Source: a bacterium (lineage in GTDB: Bacteria; Elusimicrobiota; Elusimicrobia; UBA1565; UBA9628). From it: a stretch of DNA of 44,933 nucleotides. The stretch lies in NCBI GenBank assembly GCA_021796015.1, contig JAJYOT010000008.1, positions 1-44,933 of the forward strand, in the 5' to 3' direction. The notes beneath the pieces were generated by a model that was not told where the DNA came from, made no database searches, and saw only the letters and a program-made list of their open reading frames with translations. Position numbers and translations under genes: made by a program. Position 1 is the first letter of the stretch. The number at the start of each line of letters is the position of its first letter. Shown here in pieces: positions 13,592 through 22,526 of the stretch.

Positions 13592-15619
13592 ATGAACATC
13601 CAGATGAGGCGTCCTAACGGGAGAGCGTGGGGACGAACCTTGGCGCGCGTCTTATGCTTTTTGTCCGCTTTGGAATTGGGGTTGTTGCCGGGCTTGACGG
13701 CTTTGGCTCAGTCCGACAGTTCAACGCCGGAAGCCAATCCGCAGTTTCAAAACTCCATACAGACTTCTAAAACTAATTCTGGGGGGCCGGTGGGTAGCGT
13801 TTCTTCAGTTAAGGCTCATGCCGCTTCCGCGTCTAGGGCGCTGGATCAGGCGACGTCTCCGTCTGCGGTTAATTCTCCCCAGCAGGGAATACAAATCGGG
13901 GCTTCTACTCCGCCGGCTCCGCATAAAAAACGGGTCATTTCTCCCTTGGACACCCGTATTTCCATTCGGGTTAAGGCCGCTCCGTTGGCCACTTTTTTAG
14001 ATGCTATTTCCGCTCAAGCAAAAATAAACTTTCTTGTCACGGAAGGACTTGAATCTATTAAAATTACCGCCTTTTTGCAGCATGTGACGGTTCGGGAAGC
14101 GTTGCAGATTCTTCTTGAAATCAAGGGACTCACCTATCGGCAGATTGGGAGAAGCAACACTTATGTCATTAAAAAAAGGTCGAAAAACGCGCCTAATTTT
14201 ATTACGCGCATTTATTCTCTCTCCTATATACCCTTGGTCAATATCTCTCAACAAGGAACCCAAGGCCAACAAGGCGCCATGGGCGCCGCCGGAGGAGCCG
14301 CGGGAATGTTGGGCGGAATGGGCGGGCCTTCCGCCGGCGGCGGTGGACCTGCTGGCGGGGCCGGAGGAGCGGGTGGGGCAGGAGGAGCTGGCGGAGTCGG
14401 AGGTGGATTGTCCCCGGGTCAAGGCGGTCAGGCTTTGGGAATGGGGGCTACGATGGGGGGTGCGGGTGGTGCAGGCGGCGCGCAAGGGATGGGTGCAATG
14501 CCCGGAGCTGGGGCGGGTGGCGCGAGTTCCATTGTGACGGTCGTTCAATCGGTTTTGACCAAGGCCGGACGAGTGGCGGTAGATCCGCGCACCAACTCTT
14601 TGATTGTCACCGACGTTCCTGAGGTTTTTCCCCAAGTAGACCAATTAATCGCGGAGCTCGATAAAAAAGTTCCACAGGTCATGATTGAGGCTCAGATCGT
14701 GGAAATTGATTCTAATCGCAGCAATGATCTTGGTTTTGAATGGGGAGGCCCCAACGGAGAAATGGGGACCTTTACCGGCGGTCAAAGAGACACTTCCTTT
14801 CCCATGGTTTTAACCGGCGCATCGGGGCAAGCGCGCTTTTTCGACCCGGTTCAAAACGTCATGAGCACCTTGGCTCTTGAAGGCGGCGGCATGATGGGTG
14901 GCGGTGGTGGTATGGGTGGTGGCATGATGGGTGGTATGGGTGGTGGTATGGGTACAACCCTAGGCGGCATTGGTTCATCGGGGGCGACCTTGGCTATTCC
15001 GACGACCCAGGCGGGAATCAACCCTCTGACCGGCCTTCCCATGTTGGGTTCGAGCGTCATGACCAGCGTTCTTAATTTAAGTCAGCTGACCGTGACCCTC
15101 CGTATGTTAGTTTCGCGTTCGGAAGCGCGTTACTTGGGAAAGCCCAAAATCTTGACAGTTAATAATACCCCGGCCAGCATTTCAATCAGCGGAGATACGG
15201 CGCTTTACATGTCGGAGCAGACGACCGGCGGCGGCATGGGAATTACCCAGGCGAGCTATTCCCCGACAGTAAAAAATACCGGACTTTCTTTAACGGTGAC
15301 GCCTCAGGTCAATGGCGATGGCTATATTACGATGATGGTTTCTCCAACTTTCATAGATGCCCAGCCGTCGGTAATTTCAACGGCTGCAAATCCAGTCTAT
15401 GACACTTTAAACCGCTCCGCTCAAACCTTGGTGCGCGTTAAAAATGGGGAGACCTTGGTTCTAGGCGGGCTTCTCCATTCCACTGAGCAAAAGACCGTTG
15501 ATAAGGTTCCATTCCTAGGCTATATTCCCGTGATTGGATGGCTGTTTACTAGCGTTCAAGCTCAGCGCAAAAACACGGATTTGGTTATCTTCATCACCCC
15601 GACCATTATTAATGACTAA
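13592..15619 (+). CDS. pilQ: Type IV pilus secretin PilQ
   Basis: The protein has 675 residues from ATG 13592, chosen because AGGAG (13580-13584) lies 7 bases before it. The ATGs at 13565 and 13577 lie in the repeat and lack such a site. The signal peptide is LARVLCFLSALELGLLPGLT. An STN/N0 domain follows (VKAAPLATFLDAISAQAKIN, about 130-200), then an N1 domain starting ITRIYSLSYIPLV. That domain is interrupted by about 85 Gly/Ala/Met-rich residues (228-311) before it resumes at VAVDPRTNSLIVTD. The secretin gate begins at VPQVMIEAQIVEIDSNRSND; a second Gly/Met tract (429-456) lies in it. The C-terminus has the secretin signature VRVKNGETLVLGGLLHS. It forms the outer-membrane pore for the pilus. 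Confidence 0.93.
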   Translation: MNIQMRRPNGRAWGRTLARVLCFLSALELGLLPGLTALAQSDSSTPEANPQFQNSIQTSKTNSGGPVGSVSSVKAHAASASRALDQATSPSAVNSPQQGIQIGASTPPAPHKKRVISPLDTRISIRVKAAPLATFLDAISAQAKINFLVTEGLESIKITAFLQHVTVREALQILLEIKGLTYRQIGRSNTYVIKKRSKNAPNFITRIYSLSYIPLVNISQQGTQGQQGAMGAAGGAAGMLGGMGGPSAGGGGPAGGAGGAGGAGGAGGVGGGLSPGQGGQALGMGATMGGAGGAGGAQGMGAMPGAGAGGASSIVTVVQSVLTKAGRVAVDPRTNSLIVTDVPEVFPQVDQLIAELDKKVPQVMIEAQIVEIDSNRSNDLGFEWGGPNGEMGTFTGGQRDTSFPMVLTGASGQARFFDPVQNVMSTLALEGGGMMGGGGGMGGGMMGGMGGGMGTTLGGIGSSGATLAIPTTQAGINPLTGLPMLGSSVMTSVLNLSQLTVTLRMLVSRSEARYLGKPKILTVNNTPASISISGDTALYMSEQTTGGGMGITQASYSPTVKNTGLSLTVTPQVNGDGYITMMVSPTFIDAQPSVISTAANPVYDTLNRSAQTLVRVKNGETLVLGGLLHSTEQKTVDKVPFLGYIPVIGWLFTSVQAQRKNTDLVIFITPTIIND

Positions 15620-15625
15620 TAGGCC

Positions 15626-15653
15626 TTGACATATTAGGGAAACCCGTTATACT
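15626..15653 (+). promoter_or_regulatory. Predicted sigma70 promoter of pilB operon
   Basis: TTGACA (15626-15631), a 16-base spacer and TATACT (15648-15653) lie between the pilQ stop and pilB, giving a leader of about 15 bases. It would let pilB, pilC, the pilins and hpnK be transcribed apart from pilMNOPQ. Confidence 0.6.
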
Positions 15654-15675
15654 TGTAAAAGGGGTTAAATTTTCA

Positions 15676-17427
15676 ATGGCCGAAAAAACGTTGCTTGCCG
15701 ATGTGATGGTCGCCTCTGGTTCGCTGACCGCGGAGCAAAAAGAAAAAGCCCTTAAAACTTCTCAAGAGGCGCAATGCAGTTTTGAGGAGGCGGTGATAAA
15801 ACTTGGCTTTGCCTCAGAAAGCGTCGTCACCGCCGCTTTGTCCAAACAATTAGGGATTCCTTTGGCTTCTCGGGAAAATAAAATTTTAATCCCAGAAAAA
15901 GGCCAGGGCCTGGATAAATTGATTCCGGAAAATTTTGCCCGTGAACATTTGACAATCCCTCTGTTTCTTGAAGACGGCACGTTGGGAGTCGCGATGGCGG
16001 ATCCGACCAATATCATGCTTCAAGATAATATTCGAGTTCTCACTTCAAAAACTATCCATCCATTTGTAGGGGCAAAGACCCAAATTTTAAAGGCCATTGA
16101 TGAGCTTTATGGAAGCTTGGGAGGAGGGCTTGTCGCGAGAACCTTGGAACAGGGCAAGAGAAGCGATGTTGCAATGGTCGAGGAATCTGAAGCGGGGGAT
16201 GTTCGCGTAGACCTTGACAAAGCTATTTCGGGTTCAAGCGATGCCCAAATTATTTCTCTCATCAATGCGATTTTAAAGCAAGCCGTGACGGAGAGATGTT
16301 CCGATATTCATCTGGAAAGTTTCGACAACCGAACGAGTTTGCGCTTCCGTATTGATGGAATTTTATATGAGAGGAGTTCTCCTCCCAAGGCCATGTTTTC
16401 ATCCTTGGTTTCGAGGATTAAGATTCTTTCCAAACTTGACATTGCAGAGAGACGTTTGCCTCAAGACGGGACTTTTGCGATTAAACTTCAAAATCGCAAT
16501 ATTGACCTGCGCGTATCCATTTGCCCGACGGTTTACGGAGAAAAAGTAGTCATGCGTATTTTGGACAAGGGGGCGGTCAATCTTGACGTTGATAAAATCG
16601 GCTTTGAACCGAAACAAAAAGCGGACTTCTTGGACGCTGCCAAACAACCCCATGGTCTTATCTTTCTCACCGGGCCGACCGGCTCCGGGAAAACGACGAC
16701 TCTTTATTCCGTCTTAAATACCATTAAAACCCCGGAACTTAATTTCATGACGATTGAAGATCCCGTTGAAATTAAGCTTGACGGGTTAAACCAAGTTCAG
16801 GTTCGTTCCGATGTCGGGCTCACCTTTGCGGCGGCCTTGCGTTCTTTTTTGCGTCAAGACCCAGATGTGATTCTGGTCGGAGAGGTCAGAGACCAGGAAA
16901 CAGCTCAAACCTGTCTGCGCGCGGCCTTGACCGGACATTTGGTTCTTTCCACCTTGCACACCAACGACGCAATGTCGACGGTCGTGCGTCTTATTGATTT
17001 GGGAATCGAACCATTTTTGCTTTCAGGAAGTCTTCTTTTGGCTGCGGCGCAACGCTTGGTTCGCATTCTTTGTCCGCATTGCAAGAGATCCTATAAGCCG
17101 GATCCGGATCAACTAAACGTTTGCATCAAGGAATCTTATTTACCGCAAGCTTCAATTCCCAACCCGGCCAATATCGTCTTTTATAAACCGCGGGGTTGCG
17201 ATAAATGTGCCCAAACCGGATATATGGGGCGGAGGGCGATTTATGAAATTTACCGCATTATCCCCGAAATGAGAGAAATCATCTATAAATATGGCGGCGA
17301 TTTGGCGCGGCTTCGAGAGGTTGCGGTGAAAAATGGGATGTGGGATTTGCGGGCTAGTGGCTGGCGCAAAGTTTTATCGGGGCTGACGACGGTAGAAGAG
17401 GTGCTGTCGGTCACTATGAAAGAATAG
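15676..17427 (+). CDS. pilB: Type IV pilus extension ATPase PilB
   Basis: The protein has 583 residues. An N-terminal MshEN/GSPII_E_N domain (about 1-150, LLADVMVASGSLTAEQKEKA) precedes the hexameric ATPase core. Visible motifs are Walker A GPTGSGKTTT (about 335), the Asp box MTIEDPVE, Walker B DPDVILVGEVRD, and the His box LTGHLVLSTLHTND. A four-cysteine zinc knuckle (CPHCKRSY and CDKCAQTGYMGR) follows. It powers pilin extraction and pilus growth from the cytoplasmic side. It is the usual family length. pilC follows after 9 bases. No pilT or pilD is in the window. Confidence 0.95.
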   Translation: MAEKTLLADVMVASGSLTAEQKEKALKTSQEAQCSFEEAVIKLGFASESVVTAALSKQLGIPLASRENKILIPEKGQGLDKLIPENFAREHLTIPLFLEDGTLGVAMADPTNIMLQDNIRVLTSKTIHPFVGAKTQILKAIDELYGSLGGGLVARTLEQGKRSDVAMVEESEAGDVRVDLDKAISGSSDAQIISLINAILKQAVTERCSDIHLESFDNRTSLRFRIDGILYERSSPPKAMFSSLVSRIKILSKLDIAERRLPQDGTFAIKLQNRNIDLRVSICPTVYGEKVVMRILDKGAVNLDVDKIGFEPKQKADFLDAAKQPHGLIFLTGPTGSGKTTTLYSVLNTIKTPELNFMTIEDPVEIKLDGLNQVQVRSDVGLTFAAALRSFLRQDPDVILVGEVRDQETAQTCLRAALTGHLVLSTLHTNDAMSTVVRLIDLGIEPFLLSGSLLLAAAQRLVRILCPHCKRSYKPDPDQLNVCIKESYLPQASIPNPANIVFYKPRGCDKCAQTGYMGRRAIYEIYRIIPEMREIIYKYGGDLARLREVAVKNGMWDLRASGWRKVLSGLTTVEEVLSVTMKE

Positions 17428-17436
17428 GAGGCGGTA

Positions 17437-18657
17437 ATGTCTCAATTTTCATACGTGGTTCAAGACCCTAGGGGCGAGGCTGTTTCCGGGACTCTGGAAG
17501 CGGGAGATGAAAATGAAGCGGTTGCGGCCCTTCAATCCAAGGGCTATTTTATTTTATCTTTGTCCTCTAAGGATACAAAGACTTCCGTGCGGGGCTCTGG
17601 TTCCGCCAAAACCAAAAAAGTCGCTCAACAAGATTTAATTTTTTTCTCAGAACAGTTGTCGACGCTTCTAACCGGAGGAGTTCCCCTGGTCAGAGCTTTG
17701 TCTCTGCTTGGCGAGCATGCTAATTCTCCGGGCCTTCATGATGTCGTTGGCGCCGTGACCCAGGACGTATCTCGGGGAACTGCGCTTTATAAAGCCCTGG
17801 CCAAACATCCCGCCGTTTTCGATACCTTATGGGTTTCCTTGGTGCAAGCGGGAGAAATGGGCGGACAACTGCCTAAGGTTTTACGCCAAATCGCCAATTA
17901 TTTGACGGCCCAAGCGGAACTGAGAGGAAAAATCATCACCGCCTTGGCTTACCCCGCTGTTCTTGCTTGTATGTCGGGCGGGGTCCTCGCTTTTTTTGTC
18001 ATTCACATCGTTCCGGTATTCGCCAATATCTTCAAACAATTCAACATCAAGCTTCCGGTTCTGACTCAAATGGTCGTTTCCATTTCCGAACTCATCGTTC
18101 ATCATTTGGGACTCATTATTTTCGTCGTCGTCGGCGGATATATGGCCTGGAAATCCTATACCTCGACCGATGCGGGGAAAATAGCCAAGTGGAATTTAAT
18201 ATTCGGGATTCCCTTTTTTGGCGAATTTATTAAAAACATCATGGTTGAAAGACTTTTAACGACCCTTTCAACCTTAATTGAAAGCGGCGTCAGTATTCTC
18301 AACGCGATTGCGGTCTTGGAAGGCGTTTTTGCGGCGAACATTATTTTTCAGATAGCCTTATCCGCTATCAGGCTTGATGTTGCGGCCGGAAAGTCCATAT
18401 CTGCGGCCTTTAGAAAATCGGCGGTTTTGCCTCCTTTAGTCACCGAGATGATGTTCATGGGCGAAGAGTCAGGGAAGCTGCCGGATATGCTCCAGACTAT
18501 GTCCGGATTTTACCGGCTTCAGATCGATCAATTTACGCGAAGATTTACGGCGATTATAGACCCGATTCTGGTTGTGGGTATCGGCGGCCTTGTAGGCGTG
18601 ATTGTTCTTGCGGTTTTCATGCCTATATTTAAGATGTCAACGATGGGAGGACATTGA
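17437..18657 (+). CDS. pilC: Type IV pilus inner-membrane platform PilC
   Basis: The protein has 406 residues with two GspF/T2SSF domains (about 70-195 and 270-395) and three membrane helices (VLACMSGGVLAFFVIHIVPV, LIIFVVVGGYMAW and a C-terminal LVGVIVLAVFMPIF). Signatures include FSEQLSTLLTGGVPLVRALS and FMGEESGKLPDMLQTMSGFY. AGGAGG stands 5 bases before the ATG. It couples PilB to pilin polymerisation. The pilin gene starts 1 base after its stop. Confidence 0.95.
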   Translation: MSQFSYVVQDPRGEAVSGTLEAGDENEAVAALQSKGYFILSLSSKDTKTSVRGSGSAKTKKVAQQDLIFFSEQLSTLLTGGVPLVRALSLLGEHANSPGLHDVVGAVTQDVSRGTALYKALAKHPAVFDTLWVSLVQAGEMGGQLPKVLRQIANYLTAQAELRGKIITALAYPAVLACMSGGVLAFFVIHIVPVFANIFKQFNIKLPVLTQMVVSISELIVHHLGLIIFVVVGGYMAWKSYTSTDAGKIAKWNLIFGIPFFGEFIKNIMVERLLTTLSTLIESGVSILNAIAVLEGVFAANIIFQIALSAIRLDVAAGKSISAAFRKSAVLPPLVTEMMFMGEESGKLPDMLQTMSGFYRLQIDQFTRRFTAIIDPILVVGIGGLVGVIVLAVFMPIFKMSTMGGH

Positions 18658-18658
18658 G

Positions 18659-19138
18659 ATGAAAGGCTTTACCTTAATTGAACTTCTGGTGGTTATCCTC
18701 ATTGTTGGGATACTCGCCGCGATAGGGTACCCTTCCTACATTCGCTCGATGGAAACCAGTAAGGCTAATGACGCCGTGGGTTATCTCACCATGGCCGGCA
18801 ACGCCGACCGGATGTATGCGGTAGACCATAACGGGAGTTACGTGCCGAGCGGAACCATCACTGACACTTGCGATAGTGGGGCTACTTGCCCTCAAGGGAA
18901 TTCCTGTGATCTCGTTTATTGCGGTTATATGCCGGCGGATAACTACAGTGAAAAACCTTATACGATTAACATCCAAAGTTGTACGACTCCTCCTTGTTCG
19001 CCGTTAGTGACCGTGACACGCTGCACGGGTTCTTCTCCTTGTACGAATACTTCTCCTTATACGACCTGGGGATATAATATTGATTCTAATGGAAATGTTA
19101 CCACGGTTGGGACCGAGACGCCTTCGCCGCCGCAATGA
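18659..19138 (+). CDS. Type IV pilin (PilE/PilA-like), Cys-rich
   Basis: The protein has 159 residues from ATG 18659, preceded by GGGAGG. The prepilin leader is only MKG, cut before FTLIELLVVILIVGILAAIG, with Glu at +5. The globular part has eight cysteines (for example CDSGATC, NSCDLVYC, SCTTPPC, CTGSSPC) and ends in a Pro/Ser-rich tail. The short leader and PilE-like helix ending GYPSYIRSMETSKANDA resemble PilE-type minor or major pilins. It is the first of four pilin-like genes. A prepilin peptidase must be encoded elsewhere. Whether it is the major subunit is unknown. Confidence 0.9.
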   Translation: MKGFTLIELLVVILIVGILAAIGYPSYIRSMETSKANDAVGYLTMAGNADRMYAVDHNGSYVPSGTITDTCDSGATCPQGNSCDLVYCGYMPADNYSEKPYTINIQSCTTPPCSPLVTVTRCTGSSPCTNTSPYTTWGYNIDSNGNVTTVGTETPSPPQ

Positions 19139-19147
19139 TGGAAATTC

Positions 19148-19690
19148 ATGAAAGAAACAGGTTCGACTCTTGTCGAGGTTTTAGCCGCCGTCCTTCTAGC
19201 GGCGGTGATGACTTCCGCTGTTTTTAGCGTGGCCTTAGGCGCCAAGGGAGAATCAAAAATAACGGAAGAACATAACGCGGCGTCTCAATGTATAACGCAG
19301 TTGACCAATGAGCTTCATTCGTTTGTGACCGGATACTGGAGTTATAATATGAGTTCTTTTAATGCCAATGGTATGCCGGAAATTTGTGGACCGACGTCTT
19401 CCCCGGGTTGCCCGACGGGTTCCGGGAATTCCACGCAATGGACGTGGGCTTCTTCGGGAGTTAACGACAGTTGTAGCGGGTGTTACGCTCTTCAGGGAGG
19501 CACGCATCAATTGACGGTCGGATCTAACGGCTTGACGAGCTCGGGGACGCCTTTTTGTATGCCTCCCTGGATGTGGCAGCCTCCTTACAATGCGACTTTA
19601 TCCTACGTAGTGACGGCTCCGCCTATTAGTTCGGGCCAACAGGTCGGTGGCCCCCAAGTGACTGTGAGTATAAACTGGAGTAATCCATGA
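19148..19690 (+). CDS. Minor (pseudo)pilin, PilV-like
   Basis: The protein has 180 residues. The class III-type signal MKETG is followed by STLVEVLAAVLLAAVMTSAV, with Glu at +5 of the mature helix. PilV-like proteins share this TLVEVL start. The body is Gly/Ser/Thr-rich with six cysteines (CGPTSSPGC, CSGC). It lies 9 bases after the first pilin and overlaps the next gene by 4 (ATGA). It probably forms part of a tip or priming complex; assignment as PilV is by position and helix only. Confidence 0.75.
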   Translation: MKETGSTLVEVLAAVLLAAVMTSAVFSVALGAKGESKITEEHNAASQCITQLTNELHSFVTGYWSYNMSSFNANGMPEICGPTSSPGCPTGSGNSTQWTWASSGVNDSCSGCYALQGGTHQLTVGSNGLTSSGTPFCMPPWMWQPPYNATLSYVVTAPPISSGQQVGGPQVTVSINWSNP

Positions 19691-20343
19691 AGGCGCGCTT
19701 TGGCTTTACCTTGGTTGAGATGATCGTGGCCGTCGCCTTAAGTTCGATTGTGATGGTGGGTTTGATAGATATTACCGCGAGTATGCTTGAAAGACATTTT
19801 GAGGGAATTCGCCATGGTGCGGTGGACTCCGAAACCCTTTATTCGTTGGATCAAATGAGGCTTGAATTGGAAGCCGCGACTTATTACTCCAATCCTTCCA
19901 CATCCAGCTCCGCCAGTATGTCCATTCAAGGTTGCGGGAATTATTCAATGCAACCCATTACCTTGCCCAATGGAACTCAAACCAATCAGATTTATGGAGC
20001 TCAGCCGATTAGTTCTTTCGCCTATTGCGTTCAAAATCCCTGCGCTTCAGGAGCGGTTCCGTGCGATCCCTCGGGATATACTGGTCCTTATGATCTGGTC
20101 CGCTATGCTAGTTCCGGAAGTTGTATGAGCATTTCGTGTGGTGGAGGAGGGGGGCAAACCTTGGTCTACCAAAATGTCTACCTGGAACCCAGTTTTTCAA
20201 ACCCATTTTATCTCAATTCGCAGTTCGGGGGAGTGGATATGCACCTAATTGTGGGGTATCCCGTGGCGACGGCGGTCGAACAAACCCCGACTTACTATCA
20301 GATTGACACGACTTTTGTTCCAGATACCGGGCGCCTGCAATGA
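19687..20343 (+). CDS. Minor pilin, PilW/GspJ-like
   Basis: The protein has 218 residues. The leader MKARFG is followed by FTLVEMIVAVALSSIVMVGL, as in PilW and GspJ, the largest minor pilins. Six cysteines fall in CVQNPCASGAVPC, GCGNYS and CMSISC. There are ATGA overlaps on both sides, so translation is coupled. It is likely part of the pilus tip. Confidence 0.75.
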   Translation: MKARFGFTLVEMIVAVALSSIVMVGLIDITASMLERHFEGIRHGAVDSETLYSLDQMRLELEAATYYSNPSTSSSASMSIQGCGNYSMQPITLPNGTQTNQIYGAQPISSFAYCVQNPCASGAVPCDPSGYTGPYDLVRYASSGSCMSISCGGGGGQTLVYQNVYLEPSFSNPFYLNSQFGGVDMHLIVGYPVATAVEQTPTYYQIDTTFVPDTGRLQ

Positions 20344-20786
20344 ATTTCCCAGGATATTCAAAAGGGCAGGTCTTAGTAAGCACGATTGTAACGGCCTTGG
20401 TTGTCGTTTTAATTGCGGCGGGGCTTATGCGTTTAGTTTTGATGAGGTATACCGCCGCAAATCGAGCGACGATGGAGGTCAAATACGCTCGTTGCGTTCA
20501 ACTCGCGGCAGCCCAGTTTTTTTCAACCTGGGACAGACTTAGTTCGACCGCGGGAGTGACGGACCCGGTTTGTAGTAGTGATGGAAATCCTCCTCAGTTG
20601 TTTCAATGTTCAGGAACCTCGGGGCAGTGTAATTGCACGTGCACTTTTATCAGTGGCTCTTTGGCGGGCCTCACTGTCGTGGTCACCAATGGCCCTAGTG
20701 GTGCAAATCCCCCTTGCACTTTCACGGCTCAAACCACGACCAATTCATTCCCGCCGTTTGCCTCGGTGACCCCCGCCTGCCAGTGA
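20340..20786 (+). CDS. PilX/GspK-like minor pilin, Cys-rich
   Basis: The protein has 148 residues. After MNFPGYSKG the helix QVLVSTIVTALVVVLIAAGL lacks the Glu at +5, as GspK-like and PilX-like tip subunits often do. Eight cysteines lie in the last 90 residues (CSGTSGQCNCTC cluster). It overlaps its neighbours by 4 bases on each side, the downstream overlap being GTGA with hpnK. Family identity is inferred from position after PilV/PilW-like genes. Confidence 0.65.
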   Translation: MNFPGYSKGQVLVSTIVTALVVVLIAAGLMRLVLMRYTAANRATMEVKYARCVQLAAAQFFSTWDRLSSTAGVTDPVCSSDGNPPQLFQCSGTSGQCNCTCTFISGSLAGLTVVVTNGPSGANPPCTFTAQTTTNSFPPFASVTPACQ

Positions 20787-21604
20787 AGCGTCTATTGTTT
20801 GTCACGGCTGATGATTTTGGGGCCAGTTCCGAGGTCAATCTCGCCGTTATCCGCGCTTCTAAAGAAGGAATTTTGCGCTATGCAAGTCTACTCGTGGACG
20901 CGCCCTGCGCCCAAGAGGCGGTGGACCTGGCGAAAGAAAATCCGGGTCTTGGAGTAGGTCTACACCTTAATTTATGCGATTCAAATCCCGCGTTGTATGG
21001 GTTTAAGTATTTCTTCCTGCCTTCTTGGCGCGAGCGCGTGGAAACAGAGATTGAACGTCAAATGGAAAAGCTCAGAAGTTTTGGCATTCGGCCAACCCAT
21101 GCCGATGGGCATATCAATATCCATATTCACCCGGTTATTTTTCCCGCTCTTTTACGCGTTTGCAAGAAATTCGGCGTTTTCCGCGTGCGGGTTCCGGCGG
21201 GGGAATATGAGCTTGGACGGCGTTATCTTAAGCGAATTCCTTGCTCCAATAAAATTGAATACGCGTCTTTTGGAGCTTTGGGTCCTTATCTCAAAAAAGA
21301 AGCGCGAAAAATAGCCCCTGAAATTAAAATCTTGCCCCATTGTTTCGGCCTTTTGCGTTCGGGGCGTATGAGAGAAGACTATGTTTTAAGCCTTTTAGAA
21401 AATTTGCCAGAGGGGGAAACTGAAATTTATTTCCATCCCTCTTTAGACCCAAACAGTCGCGTGAACGGCGAGCATCCAACTCCGACCCATCAAACGCTGA
21501 CTGAGTTTGAGACCTTGACTAGTCCGCGGATTTTAGAGGCGCTGAAACGTTTGGATATTGAGTTATCCCAGTCCGGTGAGTCAGATAGATCAGAAACCCC
21601 ATAG
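20783..21604 (+). CDS. hpnK: HpnK/ChbG-type (YdjC) sugar deacetylase of hopanoid synthesis
   Basis: The protein has 273 residues from GTG 20783, which overlaps the pilX-like stop (GTGA). The longer frame from 20714 lies inside that gene and is rejected. The YdjC fold is clear: TADDFGASSEVNLAVIRA at the start supplies the metal-binding Asp pair, and THADGHINIHIHP supplies the histidines. In the hopanoid pathway HpnK removes the acetyl group from the N-acetylglucosamine that HpnI attaches to bacteriohopanetetrol. hpnI and hpnJ lie just downstream on the other strand. Its last 86 bases overlap the 3' end of the hpnL-like gene. HpnK versus general ChbG rests on that context. Confidence 0.8.
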   Translation: MKRLLFVTADDFGASSEVNLAVIRASKEGILRYASLLVDAPCAQEAVDLAKENPGLGVGLHLNLCDSNPALYGFKYFFLPSWRERVETEIERQMEKLRSFGIRPTHADGHINIHIHPVIFPALLRVCKKFGVFRVRVPAGEYELGRRYLKRIPCSNKIEYASFGALGPYLKKEARKIAPEIKILPHCFGLLRSGRMREDYVLSLLENLPEGETEIYFHPSLDPNSRVNGEHPTPTHQTLTEFETLTSPRILEALKRLDIELSQSGESDRSETP

Positions 21605-22526
21605 ACGACCACAAAATTTCCCGGATATGGCGAATGATGGCGAAACTAAGGCCTTGTCCCGCCGTGTATCCAAAAGCCTTGAAGATAAGGACCTTTCCCG
21701 CCTCCTGGGTTCCGAGTTTCGCCGGAACCATAAAAAACACCGCCTCAAAGGCATTGGAGAGAGCTTCTATCACCAGAGCCGTAAAAGCGTCAATGGGCAG
21801 ATTCATAAACGAGCAGATCACCGCGACTTCAATCATCATGCTGGCGTATCCAATAGTAAAAAATAAAACCGAAAGCCCCATGCGGATAGGATGAGCCAAA
21901 AGATAGCGGCGCATATTGCTTCTAATTCCAGAAATGGACGGCCCCCCGATATCGCAGAAAAATTTTCCATCTTTTTTTTTGTAGGACAAAATAAAGAGGG
22001 AAAAGGCGATAAGACCCGCCACGAAAAGAGCCCCTAAAACAATCCAGAGGATTTCTCTTCCGTCCAAGGCATTCATTTTCCCAAGGATGAGAAACAGAAT
22101 TCCGACTAAAATAAAAGCCATTTGGCCGAGGCTTTGGGAGAGTTTGCCGATAAAGACGCTGGTGTTTTTTATTTCAGAAGACAATTTGTTTCCCAGAAAA
22201 GGCGGGCGGACAAATTCTCCGGCAACCGTAGCTGAGGGGGTCAGGTAATTGACGCCATCTCCCGCGAGCCTTCCCTGGGCTAACGCCATAAAGGGGACTT
22301 TGCCCGCGTCTTGGGGCTCAAGGGTAAAACGCCAGGCCCAGGCGTTCAGGCTTTGTTCCAGAATAGGAATGGGGAGAATGGCCAGAAAACCCCAAACCCC
22401 GAACTCCCGGATATGGGCCAGTATTCTTGAAGGGCCGAGATGGTGGATGAGAAAAAAAAGCGTGATGAGGCCGACGATAATGACGAGACGATGAAACCAA
22501 AGAAGGGTTTTTTTCCCAGCGCTCAT
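21519..22526 (-). CDS. HpnL-like membrane protein (LPG synthase TM / UPF0104 family)
   Basis: The protein has 335 residues with about 8 membrane helices and the family pattern ILEQSLNAWAWRF near the start, LTPSATVAGEFVRPPFL in the middle, and PAKLGTQEAGKVLIFKAFG toward the end. HpnL proteins of hopanoid clusters and LPG-synthase membrane domains share this fold; a lipid transport or flipping role has been suggested. It starts with an ATGA overlap on hpnI and ends inside hpnK on the opposite strand. The hopanoid link is from context. Confidence 0.75.
   Translation of the reverse strand: MSAGKKTLLWFHRLVIIVGLITLFFLIHHLGPSRILAHIREFGVWGFLAILPIPILEQSLNAWAWRFTLEPQDAGKVPFMALAQGRLAGDGVNYLTPSATVAGEFVRPPFLGNKLSSEIKNTSVFIGKLSQSLGQMAFILVGILFLILGKMNALDGREILWIVLGALFVAGLIAFSLFILSYKKKDGKFFCDIGGPSISGIRSNMRRYLLAHPIRMGLSVLFFTIGYASMMIEVAVICSFMNLPIDAFTALVIEALSNAFEAVFFMVPAKLGTQEAGKVLIFKAFGYTAGQGLSFAIIRHIREILWSSMGFLIYLTHRTGITQYPNVSAPLKSAD

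Noticed and set aside
13997..14644. Long minus-strand frame opposite the secretin
   Set aside because: It arises from the Gly-rich, GC-rich codons of pilQ and has Ser/Arg/His-rich composition without a family.
14275..14970. CRISPR-like or tandem repeat array
   Set aside because: The repeats are irregular Gly/Met codon runs in frame with the secretin, without spacers.
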